From NCBI RefSeq assembly GCF_014281055.1, contig NZ_JACRSE010000002.1, positions 248,001-312,000 of the forward strand: a DNA stretch of 64,000 nucleotides, written 5' to 3'. Under the pieces are notes generated by a model, which was given only the letters and a program-made list of their open reading frames with translations, ran no database searches and was not told the DNA's origin. The DNA comes from Fluviispira vulneris (GTDB lineage Bacteria; Bdellovibrionota_B; Oligoflexia; Silvanigrellales; Silvanigrellaceae). Position 1 is the stretch's first letter. Each line of letters starts with the position of its first letter. Positions 51,427-60,226 of the stretch are shown here, piece by piece. The position numbers and the translations under genes were made by a program.

Positions 51427-53751
51427 TCAATTAAACTTATGCGGAAATTTATCTTTTATCTCAGCATAAGAGATAGGGATTTTTTCTAAAACCCCATCAA
51501 ATAATGCAACTTCATTTTGCATAAATACATTGAGACTGCTGCTAAGTAATATGGATTTATGATAACCAATATCTCTACAGGCTGCAACGAACTTGTGCTC
51601 AATAATATTTTTTTTATCGCCACAAAAAAAGTAGTCTGCAATGATAAGTTTAACTTTATCTAGATTGTTTATTAAAAATTCAAAAGCTTCTCCAGGGTCA
51701 GAAAATGTATAGCACTCAGAATCATGCAATGCGTATTTCCAACAATCTAAATAAAATTCGTCGTCATCTATCACAATAACGACTGGTTTAGCACTATTCT
51801 TAATAGTCAATTGTTCATTTTTTTCCAAGTGATTCAAAACAATCTTTAAAATATGAATGGATTCCATTGGCTTTGCTAAATATGAATCGGCTCCGCTTTC
51901 AAACGTCTGTTTAAGAATATCGTCCCCTATCCGATTGGAATGCAAATATATTTTTACCTCAGAATTTGAATTTCTTATTTTTTTAGCGATATCGTATCCG
52001 TTTATTTTTGAATGGTTGAGATCAATATCGCAGAGAACAAAATGAACAGTGTGTATATAAAAATATTTTAATCCCTCAAATGGATCTTTTTTACTTATTA
52101 CTGTGATTTTAATATTATGAAGAAGTTCTTGACAGAGAATTTCAATATAGTTTAAATAAGAAATATCATCATCAATATGCAGAATTATAAATTCTTTCGC
52201 GCTCTCTTTATTATTTGCTAGAATGTGATTTATCTTTTGGTATATGCAAATTTCTTCCGAATGAAAAAGTTCTTCATGGGACTGTATTTTTTTATACAAA
52301 GAAGAGTGATCGAATAATTCGATATTAGGTATCTCACTGTCATCTTGCTGGCAACTAGGAATTGTAAAGGTGAGTTCGACTTCATTTTGTTGAGGAGTTG
52401 AACTAAAATTCACAGTGCCTTTGTGGCTTTCAACTATTTGTTTCACTATTGCCAAACCTAAGCCAGTGCCAGAGTTTTTTCCTTTCGTATAGAATTTATC
52501 AAAAACTCTATTTGGATCTTCATGGAGAGTCGATGAGGTGCAATTTATGATACTAAACTCTATAAATCTATTATTATCGATTATGATCTCTTGAGTTGAT
52601 ATCTTTAAAGAACCAATTTTATTCATAGCTTTGATGGCATTGTCAAATATATTATTCAGCACACGAAGAATTTTGTATTCGTCAGCCTTTATAGAATATT
52701 TGTGTTTTAAATCCCAGCTAATAGAAATAGATGTGTTATTTATCCGTGAGAAAATCTGTACAAGAGATTTGTCAAGAAGATGTGTGGGAGAAATAGATTG
52801 GATTTCACAGTTTACTTCTTCACCAAAATATATAATATCTTTAAATATATTTTGAATGTATTCCAGCGAAGCGTGTATTTCTTGTTTCCCAATTTTAATT
52901 AATTTATTTTGCTCATCTTTATTTTTTATTTTATCTATGGAAGTTAAAAGTGACAAGATGAGTGTATAAGGTTTATTCACATCATGGATAATCATTTTGA
53001 TGGTATCGACCATGGATTTAAAATGGGACATTTTTTCAATTTCTTTTTCCCGCTCTTTTATTGTATTTAAAGCGGTTAAGATATTTTCATTATATTTGCA
53101 TAGACAGCTATATAAATTATTAATCTCTATAAATTCAGAGATTTTATTATAAAATAAATCCCCTTTTTTAATATTCTCCTCTATATTGAAAATGGGATCT
53201 GTGATTTTTTTATAGGTCTGGATAGTTCTTTTTTTCTTATAAAAATAAATAATAAATGATAGAATAGTGCATAAAAAATAAGATGTAAAAATGAGAAATA
53301 TATCAAGCTTTTTTCCTAAGATTAACTCGCCAATTTCTCTTTCATTTGATTGAAGTGGAAAATGATATAAAAAAACAAAATTGCTGTTTATACTATACTC
53401 GTCCGTTATTTTGACTAAAGTATTGTCGATAGAGTGATTGGGTTCAAGCGAAAAAACTTCATGTTTTTCTTTGCTCAGGTCATTTTGTGATATTATTTTA
53501 ATATAATCAAAATTATTCCCCATTTTAAGTGAGTTGAGTGTATTATCTATATAAAAAGTATTGCCTATGACAAGCGAGTTTGTCAGTCCAAAGGAAAGAG
53601 AATTGGCAATATCTTGTGATTTTACAATATATGCACTCCAAAAAAACACTGCCCATAATGACGTAATGAAAAGTAATATTGCAAAAAAGGCACGCTTGGC
53701 CTCTGTTTTATTTTTTTTAAGAATATAATTTTTAAGCTTTTTTTCTTGCAT
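51427..53751 (-). CDS. Membrane hybrid histidine kinase with two receiver domains
   Basis: 774 residues. A membrane helix (FFAILLFITSLWAVFFWSAYIV), a periplasmic loop of about 110 residues and a second helix (IFLIFTSYFLCTILSFIIYF) precede the kinase core. The H-box is TIKMIIHDVNKPYTLI and the N-box LNNIFDNAIKAM, followed by VFDKFYTKGKNSGTGLGLAIVKQIVESHKG. Two receivers follow: the first has LHIDDD, Asp in VLCDIDL and Lys in YLAKPM; the second has VIDDDE, Asp in LIIADYFF and Lys in VLEKIP. It lies seven bases downstream of the binding-protein gene 53759-55207 on the same strand, so periplasmic binding proteins may present its signal. Confidence 0.9.
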   Translation of the reverse strand: MQEKKLKNYILKKNKTEAKRAFFAILLFITSLWAVFFWSAYIVKSQDIANSLSFGLTNSLVIGNTFYIDNTLNSLKMGNNFDYIKIISQNDLSKEKHEVFSLEPNHSIDNTLVKITDEYSINSNFVFLYHFPLQSNEREIGELILGKKLDIFLIFTSYFLCTILSFIIYFYKKKRTIQTYKKITDPIFNIEENIKKGDLFYNKISEFIEINNLYSCLCKYNENILTALNTIKEREKEIEKMSHFKSMVDTIKMIIHDVNKPYTLILSLLTSIDKIKNKDEQNKLIKIGKQEIHASLEYIQNIFKDIIYFGEEVNCEIQSISPTHLLDKSLVQIFSRINNTSISISWDLKHKYSIKADEYKILRVLNNIFDNAIKAMNKIGSLKISTQEIIIDNNRFIEFSIINCTSSTLHEDPNRVFDKFYTKGKNSGTGLGLAIVKQIVESHKGTVNFSSTPQQNEVELTFTIPSCQQDDSEIPNIELFDHSSLYKKIQSHEELFHSEEICIYQKINHILANNKESAKEFIILHIDDDISYLNYIEILCQELLHNIKITVISKKDPFEGLKYFYIHTVHFVLCDIDLNHSKINGYDIAKKIRNSNSEVKIYLHSNRIGDDILKQTFESGADSYLAKPMESIHILKIVLNHLEKNEQLTIKNSAKPVVIVIDDDEFYLDCWKYALHDSECYTFSDPGEAFEFLINNLDKVKLIIADYFFCGDKKNIIEHKFVAACRDIGYHKSILLSSSLNVFMQNEVALFDGVLEKIPISYAEIKDKFPHKFN

Positions 53752-53758
53752 AAAAAAT

Positions 53759-55207
53759 CTAAGTCTTCATCACAATATTTGAAAAATGAAGAATATTTTG
53801 TTCCATTTGCTCCGGAGATATTTCTTGAATTTTTTGCGAGTTATAAGAGATTTTCTCTTTAAAGCAGAAAAGTGGAATAGCAACAGTACTGTCTGAAATA
53901 TTTTCAGACAATTCCTTCAGTCTTTGAATTAACTCTTCAGTGCTTTTTGAGCGTTGGGTTTTACAGTATAATTTGTCATAGGAAATATCGTTGGGATGTT
54001 GATAAAATTGTGCACTAGCAGAGCGAAAATAGGAAAAGTTGAGAATAGGATTATCATTGTCTGCAATCTGAGAACACAAACGAAACGGAGAATCTGTAAA
54101 TTCATCATAGAAAACATGCCAAAGTTTATCCGACTCAACAAACTCTACTTTTAGTCCAATATCTTGCAATTGTTTTTCAATAGTCAGCTTATAATTGTTA
54201 CCTAAATACGAATCTGCTGAAATAGGAATTTTATAAGTTTTATTTCTCTCATCTGCATCCAAGCACATTTCTAAGAGCATTTTCCCTTTTTCAATATTCT
54301 GGCTCACTGTGTTTTCGCTTCTACCAATGCTTTTTGGGAGAAGAATCTCATGTAATTCTTCACTTTTTCTTTTAGTTTCTTTAGCAATATCTTCTTTATT
54401 CAATGCCAATTCAATTGCTCTTCTAAAGTTATACTGCTTAGAAAATTTATGATTGAAATTAAATAAAATAAGCCTTTTTCCTGTATAGCAATTTAACTCT
54501 GCAATTTTATAATAAGGGTCATTGGCAAAATTTAAATTTGCATTGCTGAGGTCGGGATTTTGGGTTAATTTTGTAGAAAAATAGACAATTTTTGGTTGAT
54601 TATTTAAATTTTCATTTACAAGTTCAAGAGTAAATATTTTATTTTCATAATCACTTTCTATTACTTTATAATCTCCCACTCCAATAGGCCATTTATTCCA
54701 TTCAATTAGGTCTTCACACAATTCTTCTTGTGGAACTAAAGAATAACTGGTTTGACAAAGTGAGTTTAAAAAGAGAATATTTTTTTCATTTAACTGAACA
54801 GATAGGCTTAATTCATCGAGTATTTTAATACCTCTAACTATTGCAGATGCATAGGGGGTTCCATGGTTTATTTTATCAAGTCCTAAAATATCAAAATTTT
54901 CCATCGATCCTTCATTGGGTTTAGAGGCAAAAAAGCAACGGACTAAGCTGAATTCGAGATCTTTTGCATGAACTGAGCGCCCATTGTGAAAATAAAGATT
55001 GGGTTTTAGTGTAAATATATAAGTATTACTTTCTTCATTGTGTTCAAATCTTTCTAAGAAATCCGAGTGTAGCTTTCCATTTTTAAATCTTAACAATTGG
55101 CCAAGGACATTGACTTCGAAATGGTGTCGCGCTTTTGCACTTGCGGCTTGTTCCCAAGGGACATTCGAGAGATTTTCTATATAAAAAGTGATACTCCTAT
55201 TATTCAT
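53759..55207 (-). CDS. Family-5 solute-binding protein lacking a signal peptide
   Basis: 482 residues. Its sequence aligns with the mature part of the product of 55236-56768 from the first residues (SNVPWEQAASAKARHHFEVNVLGQL versus the TPWEEQAGADARASITANVLGQL region) to the end, including KPNLYFHNGRSVHAKDLEFSLVR and NKWPIGVGDYKVI. The ATG at 55207 follows AAGGAG, and there is no in-frame upstream codon set that could encode a signal peptide. It should therefore stay in the cytoplasm. Unlike SgrR it also has no DNA-binding domain in front. It lies 28 bases after 55236-56768 and directly precedes the hybrid kinase. Confidence 0.8.
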   Translation of the reverse strand: MNNRSITFYIENLSNVPWEQAASAKARHHFEVNVLGQLLRFKNGKLHSDFLERFEHNEESNTYIFTLKPNLYFHNGRSVHAKDLEFSLVRCFFASKPNEGSMENFDILGLDKINHGTPYASAIVRGIKILDELSLSVQLNEKNILFLNSLCQTSYSLVPQEELCEDLIEWNKWPIGVGDYKVIESDYENKIFTLELVNENLNNQPKIVYFSTKLTQNPDLSNANLNFANDPYYKIAELNCYTGKRLILFNFNHKFSKQYNFRRAIELALNKEDIAKETKRKSEELHEILLPKSIGRSENTVSQNIEKGKMLLEMCLDADERNKTYKIPISADSYLGNNYKLTIEKQLQDIGLKVEFVESDKLWHVFYDEFTDSPFRLCSQIADNDNPILNFSYFRSASAQFYQHPNDISYDKLYCKTQRSKSTEELIQRLKELSENISDSTVAIPLFCFKEKISYNSQKIQEISPEQMEQNILHFSNIVMKT

Positions 55208-55235
55208 AGCAAAAAAACTCCTTAAAATTATATTA

Positions 55236-56768
55236 TTAATTTATATAGTTTTCTTTAAGTTTTATATTTGAAAGTCTTAATATACTTCCTCCTGCTTGTG
55301 AACCTACTGATTGTATTTTATTTTTATTATAAAAAACTTTTGCTGGTAAAGCAAAAAGAGTAATTTGAAGTTTTTCAGAATCAACATAACTTGAAAGTTC
55401 TTTCAATTTAATATTTAGAATATCTATGCTGGGTGACAGTTGTGCATCAGTAAAAAGATCATCAAATTTTTTATCTATGGGTCTTTCTTGTATAAGACGA
55501 CTTGTGCTCTTAAAGAATGTAAAGAATAAAATAGGTTCGTAGAAATCAGTTATTTGGGATTTAAGTCGGAATGGTGCGTGAGAAAATTCATTTTCAAAGA
55601 CATTAAAGGTTTTTGAGTAGGTTTTGAATTCAACTTTTAAACCTGCATCAGCAAGTTGTTTTTTAACTTCATTTTTATACTCAATACCAATTATTTCATC
55701 GATAGTATTGGGGATTAAAAAAACTTTTTTATTATAATCATCACCGAGAGATTGTTTGAAAAGTAACTTTGCTTTTTCAAGATTTTTTTCAGATTTTATA
55801 TTTATTCTTCCAATATTATTTGGAGGTATGACTTCATAAAGTGCTTCGCTATCTAAAGTTGTTTTTCTCGCAATTACTTCTCTATCTAGCGCAAGCTCTA
55901 CTGCTTTACGAAAGTTTAAGTCAGAACCAAGCTTTGAATTGAAATTAAATGAAATAACTCTTTTGCTTGAATAGCCAGAAATTTTTTCTTCAATATAATT
56001 TTCTTTTTTAAATGAAGGAAATCCCTCAAAAAAAATGTCAGGATTATTTTTATTCTTTGTTTCAAAATAAACAATTTTAGGTGCATTCTTTAATTCATTA
56101 TTAACTAATTCTAAAGTAAATATACCATTTTCAATATCTGCATCTTTGATTTTATAATTGCCAACTCCTACGGGCCATTTTTTCCATGTTAATAGGTCAG
56201 GTAAGAATTCTTCAAAAGGAACCAATGAGTAATTTGGTCTCGATATTGTATATAAAAAGGTTGGATTTGGAGCTTTTGGTTTTACAGTTATTGTTGTATT
56301 ATTTATTATTTTAATCCCTTCAACCATACCACTTTTATAGGTATCGCCGCGTTTAATTTTATCAAGCCCAAAAATGTTCATAAAAAGTGTTGAGCTTTCA
56401 TTAGCATTCTTGGCTAAATATGGGCGAAGTAGGCAAAACTCTAAGTCTTGCGAGTTGACAACTCTCCCGTTATGAAATTTTAAATTTGGCTTTAATTTAA
56501 GAATATATTGCTGATTCTTAAAGTCCCAATTAAACATATCTAAATATTTTGAGATAAACCCTTGATTTTCATCTATTTCAATTAGTTGCCCCAGAACATT
56601 TGCTGTAATGCTTGCGCGTGCATCTGCTCCTGCTTGCTCTTCCCAAGGGGTTTTTGCTAAAGAAGAAATGCTCAATATAATATCGCTATTTTTCATCGTT
56701 TTTGCTTCAGAATTGGTGCTTAATATTACCATAAAAATAGTGAGTAAAATATTTTTTTTATGGATCAT
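55236..56768 (-). CDS. Periplasmic solute-binding protein, family 5 (peptide/OppA type)
   Basis: 510 residues with a signal peptide (HKKNILLTIFMVILSTNSEA). The SBP_bac_5 domain has ITANVLGQLIEIDENQGFISKYLDMF, LKPNLKFHNGRVVNSQDLEFCLLR, IKIINNTTITVKPKAPNPTFLYT, KKWPVGVGNYKI, FRKAVELALDREVI. It is the first gene of an operon continuing to the signal-peptide-less paralog and the double-receiver kinase. No transport permease is present. Ligand unknown, perhaps peptides. The 270 bases upstream of it hold only AT-rich promoter-like DNA down to the ilvD end. Confidence 0.85.
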   Translation of the reverse strand: MIHKKNILLTIFMVILSTNSEAKTMKNSDIILSISSLAKTPWEEQAGADARASITANVLGQLIEIDENQGFISKYLDMFNWDFKNQQYILKLKPNLKFHNGRVVNSQDLEFCLLRPYLAKNANESSTLFMNIFGLDKIKRGDTYKSGMVEGIKIINNTTITVKPKAPNPTFLYTISRPNYSLVPFEEFLPDLLTWKKWPVGVGNYKIKDADIENGIFTLELVNNELKNAPKIVYFETKNKNNPDIFFEGFPSFKKENYIEEKISGYSSKRVISFNFNSKLGSDLNFRKAVELALDREVIARKTTLDSEALYEVIPPNNIGRINIKSEKNLEKAKLLFKQSLGDDYNKKVFLIPNTIDEIIGIEYKNEVKKQLADAGLKVEFKTYSKTFNVFENEFSHAPFRLKSQITDFYEPILFFTFFKSTSRLIQERPIDKKFDDLFTDAQLSPSIDILNIKLKELSSYVDSEKLQITLFALPAKVFYNKNKIQSVGSQAGGSILRLSNIKLKENYIN

Positions 56769-57019
56769 ACTTCTTTGTCTCCGATGCTGATTAATATTTT
56801 TAATTATAAATAATTATTATTTAAAATTTGTTTATGTCTTTCATGAATATTTTCTTTCGCTATTATTTGTTTAAATTATTTTTATTGTATAAAGCAAAAT
56901 AAATCCCTTGAAATAATATAGAAAAAAATTAATAACATAGGAATTTTTAAATAACAAGAAAATATTTAATTTTAAATTTTTTCAGATTATATTTTATTTT
57001 CGAAATTGAAATGGGAATC

Positions 57020-57044
57020 AAGTTGAAAAAAATTCTTTCAACTT
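57020..57044. terminator. Hairpin at the ilvD 3' end
   Basis: AAGTTGAAA (57020-57028) and TTTCAACTT (57036-57044) pair perfectly around a seven-base loop and include the ilvD stop codon. There is no clear T-run, so function as a Rho-independent terminator is doubtful. The gap to 56768 otherwise shows nothing but AT-rich sequence. Confidence 0.35.
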
Positions 57045-58720
57045 AACTCACCATCCGTTATACAGCCAAGGCTTGCCGACGAAACATTTTTTATATATTT
57101 AAACAATGTTCCTTTTGTTACTTTATAGGGTGGCATGATCCATTTTTCTTTTCTATTATTTAATTCTTTGTCAGATATTTCTAAATGGATAGAATTGGTT
57201 TCAATATTTATTGAAATCATATCATCATTTTCGACTAGTGCAATGGGACCACCGACTTGGGCTTCGGGGGAGATATGGCCTATGATAAATCCATGGGAAC
57301 CTCCAGAAAAACGTCCATCGGTGATAAGAGCAACGTCATTGCCGAGACCAGCTCCCATTATTGCAGAGGTGGGGCTGAGCATTTCAGGCATACCGGGTCC
57401 ACCTTTTGGCCCTTCATAGCGAATGACAACAACATCGCCTTTTTTTATTTTCTTATCTTCAAGTGCTGCAAGCATTTCTTCTTCGGAATTAAATACTCTT
57501 GCCTTTCCTCGGAAAAATAAACCTTCTTTCCCTGTTACTTTAGCAACTGAGCCTTCGGGTGCTAAATTTCCTTTTAAAATTTGTAAATGCCCTGTTTTTT
57601 TTATCGGGTCACTGAGGGAATGAATGATTTTTTGCTCAGGATGTAGGCCTGGAACTTGTGCTAAATTTTCAGCAAGAGTTAGTCCTGTTGCTGTAAGACA
57701 ATCTCCATGTAATAAATTATTTTCAAGCAACATTTTCATAACAGCTGGTGTGCCACCCTGTTTTTGCAGGTCGGCCATGGTGTATTTGCCACTGGGTTTG
57801 AAATCAGCAAGAAGAGGCACTCTGTTACTTACATTTTGGAAGTCATCCAGAGTTAACTGAATACCTACGGAATCGGCGACAGCAATTAAATGCAAAACAG
57901 CATTGGTTGAGCCTCCTAAGACTGTGATGAGCACCATGGCATTTTCAAAAGCTTTGCGCGTCATAATATCGGACGGTTTAATATCTTTCTCTAAAAGTTT
58001 GCGCATGGCAGTGCCGCTTTGAAAACATTCTTGTACTTTTAGGTTATCGATTGCAGGAGTTGAAGAACTGTAAGGTAAACTCATTCCTAACGCTTCAATA
58101 GCACTTGCCATTGTATTTGCAGTGTACATTCCTCCACATGCGCCAGCTCCAGGACATGCTTTTTTCAAAACTTTTTTTCGTTCTTCATCATTTATTTTTC
58201 CAGCTAAAAATTCGCCGTAGCATTGGAATGCAGACACGATATCGATATCTTTTCCATTCAGCTTACCTGGTTGAATTGTTCCACCATAGACAATAAAACC
58301 AGGGCGGTTTAGACGACCCAATGCCATGAGACAACCGGGCATGTTTTTATCACAACCAGGAATGGCAATGCAGCCATCATACCACTGAGCAGAGACGATT
58401 GTTTCTATGGAATCGGCGATGAGATCTCGGGATTGGAGAGAAAAGCTCATCCCATCTGTGCCCATAGAAATACCATCACTCACACCGATTGTATTGAAAC
58501 GCATACCAACAAGCCCAGCATCCTCAACACCTTTTTTTACGTGTTCCGATAAATCGAGCAGGTGCATGTTGCATGTGTTTCCTTCGTACCACATGCTAGC
58601 TATTCCCACTTGCGCTTTTTTAAAATCGTCATCGTTTAAGCCTGTTCCATAAAGCATTGCTTGTGCTGCACCATGCGCAGCGGGTTCGGTAATGCGTGCA
58701 CTGAATTTATTTAATTTCAT
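57038..58720 (-). CDS. ilvD: Dihydroxy-acid dehydratase
   Basis: About 560 residues from the ATG at 58720 ([23 protein letters not shown]); an ATG at 58753 is in frame but lies inside a 20-base repeat and adds 11 residues not seen in the family. Iron-sulfur Cys ligands are expected in [16 protein letters not shown] and [20 protein letters not shown]; the substrate/metal region includes [22 protein letters not shown] and [11 protein letters not shown]. It makes the 2-keto acids of valine and isoleucine. Last gene of the ilv set; a 181-base leader with repeats separates it from ilvC, so it may have extra control. Confidence 0.96.
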   Translation of the reverse strand: MKLNKFSARITEPAAHGAAQAMLYGTGLNDDDFKKAQVGIASMWYEGNTCNMHLLDLSEHVKKGVEDAGLVGMRFNTIGVSDGISMGTDGMSFSLQSRDLIADSIETIVSAQWYDGCIAIPGCDKNMPGCLMALGRLNRPGFIVYGGTIQPGKLNGKDIDIVSAFQCYGEFLAGKINDEERKKVLKKACPGAGACGGMYTANTMASAIEALGMSLPYSSSTPAIDNLKVQECFQSGTAMRKLLEKDIKPSDIMTRKAFENAMVLITVLGGSTNAVLHLIAVADSVGIQLTLDDFQNVSNRVPLLADFKPSGKYTMADLQKQGGTPAVMKMLLENNLLHGDCLTATGLTLAENLAQVPGLHPEQKIIHSLSDPIKKTGHLQILKGNLAPEGSVAKVTGKEGLFFRGKARVFNSEEEMLAALEDKKIKKGDVVVIRYEGPKGGPGMPEMLSPTSAIMGAGLGNDVALITDGRFSGGSHGFIIGHISPEAQVGGPIALVENDDMISINIETNSIHLEISDKELNNRKEKWIMPPYKVTKGTLFKYIKNVSSASLGCITDGELS

Positions 58721-58733
58721 AGTTACATTTCTG

Positions 58734-58825
58734 CTCGTTAAATAAGAAGTCATATTTAAATATTAAACTCGTTAAATAAAAAGTCATTGATAGATTAAAA
58801 GTGGAAATATCACGACTTCTTATTA
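58734..58825 (-). repeat. Direct and inverted repeats in the ilvD leader
   Basis: CTCGTTAAATAAGAAGTCAT (58734-58753) and CTCGTTAAATAAAAAGTCAT (58768-58787) are direct repeats 34 bases apart with one mismatch. GACTTCTTATT (58814-58824) is the inverted form. On the transcript the upstream copy could pair perfectly with the copy nearest the ilvD start or, with one G-U pair, with the other copy, but not both. The first possible ATG (58753) is inside one repeat. Confidence 0.6.
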
Positions 58826-58901
58826 AAAATTAAGTTAATATTATCGAAAATATTTTATGCTATTCTGGTAGAATCTTTCTTAAAATCTTACCCGTGTTTT
58901 G

Positions 58902-59942
58902 TTACTTTGGACGAAGCTTTCTCACTGTTTGTCCTACTTGCCAGATTTCTTCATTGTGAAGTTTTTCAAGTTCTTTATCTAAAGACTCCTTGTAGTCAGT
59001 TTTGCTATTTGCCGAGATTACAATTCGTGCTTCTTCACCTGTAGCAACACTTTTATAGAGTGAATTGAATACGGGAAGTGTGGCTTTTTTAAAGCGAGGC
59101 ATCCAATCAAGCGCTCCTCTTTGTGCAGTGGTGGAACAATTTTTAAACATCCAATCCATTCCATTTTCAGAAATCAATGGAACAAGACTTTGGGTTAATT
59201 CCTCAACTGTTTCGTTAAAAGCTTCGCTCGGTGAATGTCCATTTTCGCGCAGAACTTCGTATTGTGCTGCAATGATTCCAGCTAGAGCGCCCATAAGTAC
59301 GCCGCGTTCTCCGCAAAGGTCGCTGTAAACTTCATGTTTAAAATTCGTTTGAAATAAATATCCTGAACCTACGCCTATACCATAAGCCAATGCTTTTTCT
59401 TCGGCTCTTTTTGAAGCATCTTGGTGCACAGCATAGCTGGAATTAATGCCTTTTCCTTCTTTAAAAAGGGTTCTGACGCTGCGGCCTGATCCTTTTGGTG
59501 CAACAAGAATAACATCTATTCCAGCAGGTGGAACAACACCTGTTTTGTCAGAATATGTCACAGAGAAACCGTGGGAAAAACAGAGGGTTTTTCCAGGTGA
59601 AAGATATTCGCGCACGGTGCTCCACAATTGCATTTGTGCCGCATCGGATAAGAGGTAACTGATAAAAGATGCTTTCTGGCACGCTTCTTCTATAGAAAAT
59701 AGATCTTTTTTTGGTACCCATCCATCCGCAACTGCCTTGTCCCAAGAGGCAGAATTTTCTCTTTGCCCAATGATCACATTAAATCCATTGTCTTTTAAAT
59801 TGAGTGCTTGCGCAGGTCCTTGCACACCGTAGCCAATAACAGCGATGACTTCATTTTTTAATGCATTTTTTGCTTTTTCAAGAGAAAACTCTTCGCGTGT
59901 AACAACTGTTTCTTCGGTAAATGCAAATTTTAATTTTGACAT
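58902..59942 (-). CDS. ilvC: Ketol-acid reductoisomerase
   Basis: 346 residues of class I IlvC. The NADPH motif is AVIGYGVQGPAQALNLKDNG, with IIGQREN for cofactor choice. The active-site blocks are LAPKGSGRSVRTLF-like (VAPKGSGRSV), DLCGERGVLMGALAGIIAAQYEVLRENGHSPSEAF with metal-binding Asp/Glu, and ENGMDWMFKNCSTTAQRGALDW. It isomerises and reduces acetolactate to dihydroxyisovalerate. It overlaps ilvN by 13 bases, so translation is coupled. Confidence 0.96.
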   Translation of the reverse strand: MSKLKFAFTEETVVTREEFSLEKAKNALKNEVIAVIGYGVQGPAQALNLKDNGFNVIIGQRENSASWDKAVADGWVPKKDLFSIEEACQKASFISYLLSDAAQMQLWSTVREYLSPGKTLCFSHGFSVTYSDKTGVVPPAGIDVILVAPKGSGRSVRTLFKEGKGINSSYAVHQDASKRAEEKALAYGIGVGSGYLFQTNFKHEVYSDLCGERGVLMGALAGIIAAQYEVLRENGHSPSEAFNETVEELTQSLVPLISENGMDWMFKNCSTTAQRGALDWMPRFKKATLPVFNSLYKSVATGEEARIVISANSKTDYKESLDKELEKLHNEEIWQVGQTVRKLRPK

Positions 59943-60217
59943 ACGTAAACTTCCTTATTAAGGGTTTTAACATGATTTTTAAGTTTAGCTTTAACTGTGG
60001 AGAGCTCAATGATTTTATTGAGTTGTTTTACTATTTTTTCAACTTTAAATTCATCAATTTCTACTTCAATATAAAAATTTGAACTTAAATTTTGTTTTGA
60101 GCTTTCAAATTTAAATTGATCAATAAGTAAACGATTTCTTAAAAAAACATTGGACAATCTTTGAAAGACATCGAGAGAATTTTCTGCAATGATCGAAATA
60201 ACATATGTTGATTTCAT
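59930..60217 (-). CDS. ilvN: Acetolactate synthase small (regulatory) subunit, short ACT-domain form
   Basis: 95 residues with a single ACT domain (MKSTYVISIIAENSLDVFQRLSNVFLRNRLLIDQFKFESS), similar in size to IlvM rather than the two-domain IlvH. It should bind IlvB and mediate feedback by branched-chain amino acids. The start has GGAGG nearby. It is 9 bases after ilvB and overlaps ilvC. Calling it ilvN or ilvM is a naming choice; the family is not in doubt. Confidence 0.85.
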   Translation of the reverse strand: MKSTYVISIIAENSLDVFQRLSNVFLRNRLLIDQFKFESSKQNLSSNFYIEVEIDEFKVEKIVKQLNKIIELSTVKAKLKNHVKTLNKEVYVCQN

Positions 60218-60226
60218 AAATCCTCC

